A stretch of 64,000 nt of DNA, from contig CP046107.1 in NCBI GenBank assembly GCA_016864895.1, positions 310,001 to 374,000 of the forward strand, in the 5' to 3' direction. The notes beneath the pieces are model-generated. The model did no database searches and had not been told where the DNA came from. It saw only the letters and a program-made list of their open reading frames with translations. This document shows positions 61,665-64,000 of the stretch, in pieces. Position 1 is the first letter of the stretch. Each line of letters starts with the position of its first letter. The DNA is from Neisseriaceae bacterium (GTDB taxonomy: Bacteria > Pseudomonadota > Gammaproteobacteria > Burkholderiales > Neisseriaceae). Made by a program: the position numbers and the translations under genes.

Positions 61665-62548
61665 AAATTATCACAAAAATTATCCCAAGCTTAATCACGT
61701 TACTATTGCTTTCCTGTAATGTTAGTAGTAACAAACAGGTTGAATTGTATCAAGAAGAAAATTCCAACCGTTACGAATTGGTTTGGTCGGATGAGTTTGA
61801 TTATACGGGCAGCCCTGATCCCGAAAAATGGGATTTTGAGGAAGGTTTCGTCCGCAACGAGGAACCGCAATGGTATCAAAAACAAAACGCGTACGTTGAT
61901 GGTACCTGCCTTGTCATTACTGCAAAAAAACAAATAAAGCACAACCCTAATTATGATCCTCTAAGTTTGGATTGGACAAAAAATAGAAAACAAGCAAACT
62001 ATACTTCTGCCAGTTTAACCACCGCTAAAAGGTTTGATTTTAAATATGGAAAAATAGACATAAGAGCTAAGATTGACACTAATGGTAATAGTTGGCCTGC
62101 TTTCTGGTTACTTGGCTCTCGTAATTTATACCAATCACCACCTGTTCCTTTCCCTGTTTTAGGTGAAATAGATGTTTTAGAATATTATCAAAATAGTATC
62201 TATGCAAATTTATTTTGGCAAGGTAAAAAGGGGCTCAATAAATCTGTACAAAAATACAGAATAGATAGGTTTACTCCACCGATTGACTGGTCTCGATATC
62301 ACATTTGGACATTGATTCACACCCATGATAGTATCGAAATTGTGCTAGATTATACTTACGTACTTAATAAAATTAATATTTCTGATATTAAGAATTATTA
62401 TGCTAAAAATAATCCCTTTAGAGAAAATTTTTATTTCATTCTAAATTTGGCTCTTAAGGATAAAAATAAAAAAATAACTTATCCTAATAACAATGAAGAT
62501 GCCATATTTAAAGTTGATTATGTAAGAGTTTATAAACAAATCAAATAA
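61661..62548 (+). CDS. GH16 family glycoside hydrolase lipoprotein (beta-glucanase-like)
   Basis: 295 residues from the ATG at 61661. Lipobox L-L-S-C puts the lipid cysteine at residue 19. GH16 jelly-roll with W-S-D-E-F near 42, W-P-A-F-W-L-L-G near 145 and the catalytic E169-I-D171-V-L-E174 (nucleophile and acid/base Glu). Likely cuts beta-1,3 or mixed beta-glucans at the cell surface. The first ~180 bases of the gene are visibly richer in G/C than neighbours. It lies between tRNA-Arg and the folate gene, a likely transferred insert. A 7-codon ORF overlaps its start. Confidence 0.88.
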   Translation: MKIITKIIPSLITLLLLSCNVSSNKQVELYQEENSNRYELVWSDEFDYTGSPDPEKWDFEEGFVRNEEPQWYQKQNAYVDGTCLVITAKKQIKHNPNYDPLSLDWTKNRKQANYTSASLTTAKRFDFKYGKIDIRAKIDTNGNSWPAFWLLGSRNLYQSPPVPFPVLGEIDVLEYYQNSIYANLFWQGKKGLNKSVQKYRIDRFTPPIDWSRYHIWTLIHTHDSIEIVLDYTYVLNKINISDIKNYYAKNNPFRENFYFILNLALKDKNKKITYPNNNEDAIFKVDYVRVYKQIK

Positions 62549-62551
62549 ATT

Positions 62552-63096
62552 ATGTCTATTGATAAGCAATCCATCCGAAAACAACTACGACAAAAAAGAA
62601 TCTCTATTTCTTCAGTAGCAGGGAAAAAAGCGTCTTTACTTGTTAGTTATAAAATCCTAAAGTACATAAAAAAAAACACTTTAAAATTGGTGTTTATGAA
62701 CACATGGGTAGTGAGATAAGTCTACAACCATTTATCCAGCAAATTTCTAAATTTTATCCCAGGATAATACTATACAAGCCTATCTATTATAATTTCAATA
62801 AAAGAATGTGGTTTATTCCTCTAAATAACAATCAACTAACCCCCAAAAAACAACGTATCGAACAACTAGATATTATTCTCATTCCTATGCTAGGTATAGA
62901 TTGGAATGGTTATAGATTAGGCCAAGGTGGTGGTTATTATGATGCGTCATTAAAACACACATTTTTAAGAATGTGTCCTGAAAAAATTGCTATTGGTTTT
63001 GACTGTCAACTAGTCAACAAAATCCCTCATGAGAAACATGATATCCGAATGAATACTTTCATCTCTGAAAAAAGAATATTACAATTCAAAAGATGA
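62552..63096 (+). pseudogene. ygfA: 5-formyltetrahydrofolate cyclo-ligase, frameshifted in a poly-A run
   Basis: The N-terminal part from ATG 62552 has the family opening (K-x-x-I-R-K-Q-L-R-Q-K-R). After the A9 run at 62668-62676 the frame must shift to continue with H-F-K-I-G-V-Y-E-H-M-G-S-E-I, then G-Q-G-G-G-Y-Y-D (the family's substrate/ATP motif) and stop at 63096. With 7 or 10 A's the gene would be intact at about 181 residues. Could be a pseudogene, a sequencing error, or read by slippage. Confidence 0.85.
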
Positions 63097-63117
63097 AATA
63101 CTATTAGGTACCTAGTG

Positions 63118-64000
63118 ATGGATGAATTTACCCAGAAACAATTGAATTTATCACAACCCACATTAGATCAGTTATCCAAACTACATCTAAATTCCCTATC
63201 TGATATAGTGTTACATTTACCATTACGTTATGAGGATGAAACAAAACTAAGTACAATCGACCAAGCAACTATTGGAACATGCATTTTGATAGAAGGCACC
63301 ATCATTAAACAAATTGTTAAATATAGTCCTAGAAAACAATTATTATTACAAATAAACGATACACAAAATAACATATTTTTTATTCGCTTATTCAACTTCT
63401 ACCCCAATCAGTTAAGGCTATATACCGAGAATACCAAAATTAGGGCTTTTGGTGAATTAAAAAAGGGCTTTTATGGTTTAGAAATGATACATCCCAAGAT
63501 TAAAACACAATTTTCTGACCAATTAGACCCTTATTTAACACCTATTTATCCAACTGTTAGTGGACTGGGTCAAAATACCTTACGTACCATCATTAGAAAT
63601 GCTTTAAATATAGCTAATTTAGAAGATTTTTTACCTGACCATTTACTTAAAAAAAATCAATTAATTGATTTCAAATCTGCAGTCTTCGCTATTCATTATC
63701 CCCCTTCAAATCACTATGATAATAACGAATTGCTAAACGCATACAACCCCGCACTAAAGCGGTTAAAATTTGATGAACTACTGGCTCAACAATTATCTAT
63801 GGGATTAATGAAAGCAAGACGTAATGAGACTAAAAAATATAAATTACATTTTGAAAATAAACTAGTTAATGCACTACTACAATCTTTACCCTTTGAATTA
63901 ACTAATGCACAAAAAAAAGTTTTAGACGAAATTGAAAATGATCTAAAACAATCGTACCCTATGCATCGTCTTTTACAAGGTGATGTTGGCTCTGGTAAAA
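63118..64000 (+). CDS. recG: ATP-dependent DNA helicase RecG (3' partial)
   Basis: 294 codons to the window end, no stop. N-terminal wedge/OB domain about 50-150 (L-P-L-R-Y-E-D), then L-T-x-A-Q-K near 260 and Walker A G-D-V-G-S-G-K at the very end. RecG rescues stalled forks and processes Holliday junctions. ATG 63118 is chosen; a GTG directly before is possible. Confidence 0.93.
   Translation, partial: MDEFTQKQLNLSQPTLDQLSKLHLNSLSDIVLHLPLRYEDETKLSTIDQATIGTCILIEGTIIKQIVKYSPRKQLLLQINDTQNNIFFIRLFNFYPNQLRLYTENTKIRAFGELKKGFYGLEMIHPKIKTQFSDQLDPYLTPIYPTVSGLGQNTLRTIIRNALNIANLEDFLPDHLLKKNQLIDFKSAVFAIHYPPSNHYDNNELLNAYNPALKRLKFDELLAQQLSMGLMKARRNETKKYKLHFENKLVNALLQSLPFELTNAQKKVLDEIENDLKQSYPMHRLLQGDVGSGK

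Overview
The window is a low-GC, AT-rich betaproteobacterial chromosome segment. The gene set (acnB, argH, serC/AGAT-like aminotransferase, queH, queC, thiL-pgpA-phoB-phoR, prfC, rdgC, dcd, ubiB, secDF, mutL, pheA, rpsO-pnp, leuB, ispB) and the 16S rRNA reading point to Neisseriales, probably a host-adapted, gene-losing lineage. The signs of decay are long non-coding stretches, homopolymer frameshifts, gene fragments and plasmid relics. The species cannot be named from this sequence alone.

Layout: 0-2.4 kb has the end of a DedA gene, a HIT protein and two lipoproteins, one resembling conjugal entry-exclusion EexN. 2.4-10.8 kb has an MFS exporter, acnB, argH with a divergent LytS/AlgZ-type kinase, a class V aminotransferase and queH. 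11.8-16.5 kb has a YceI protein and the leftward operon thiL-pgpA-phoB-phoR-queC. 16.6-25.9 kb has prfC, a leftward block (zinc/manganese ABC transporter, rdgC, dcd, RNA methyltransferase, DUF2062), sixA and ubiB. 26.2-28.2 kb is a leftward rRNA unit (promoter, boxA, processing stems, 16S, tRNA-Ile, tRNA-Ala) with NO 23S or 5S after it. 28.6-31.1 kb has a coiled-coil lipoprotein and a second MFS protein. 31.3-31.8 kb is a decayed plasmid replication gene. 31.9-39.3 kb holds ruvB, tadA, ctpA, an EnvC-like activator, gpmI, and divergent yqgE-ruvX.

39.3-42.1 kb is a gene graveyard: an acnB-like fragment, an IS200/IS605-type right end resembling a TnpB guide-RNA scaffold, a second decayed replication initiator, a hairpin-rich AT region and a frameshifted trbM with a trbN-like stub. 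42.1-54.5 kb is a conserved rightward block (yajC-secD-secF-dedA-mutL-miaA-pheA, a lipoprotein, truB, rpsO, pnp). 54.6-59.1 kb is accessory-looking: an unrecognised 396-residue protein, a class II glutamine amidotransferase and an M48 lipoprotein protease. 59.2-64 kb has leuB, ispB, tRNA-Arg, a GH16 glucanase-like lipoprotein of visibly different base composition, a frameshifted 5-formyl-THF cyclo-ligase and the start of recG.

The most interesting points are the unlinked 16S unit, two copies of a rep/trbM plasmid module in different states of decay, the orphan IS605-type RNA-like end, a PhoR whose phosphatase-motif threonine is isoleucine, four evenly spaced AGTACT palindromes before the EexN-like gene, and the unrecognised 396-residue protein.
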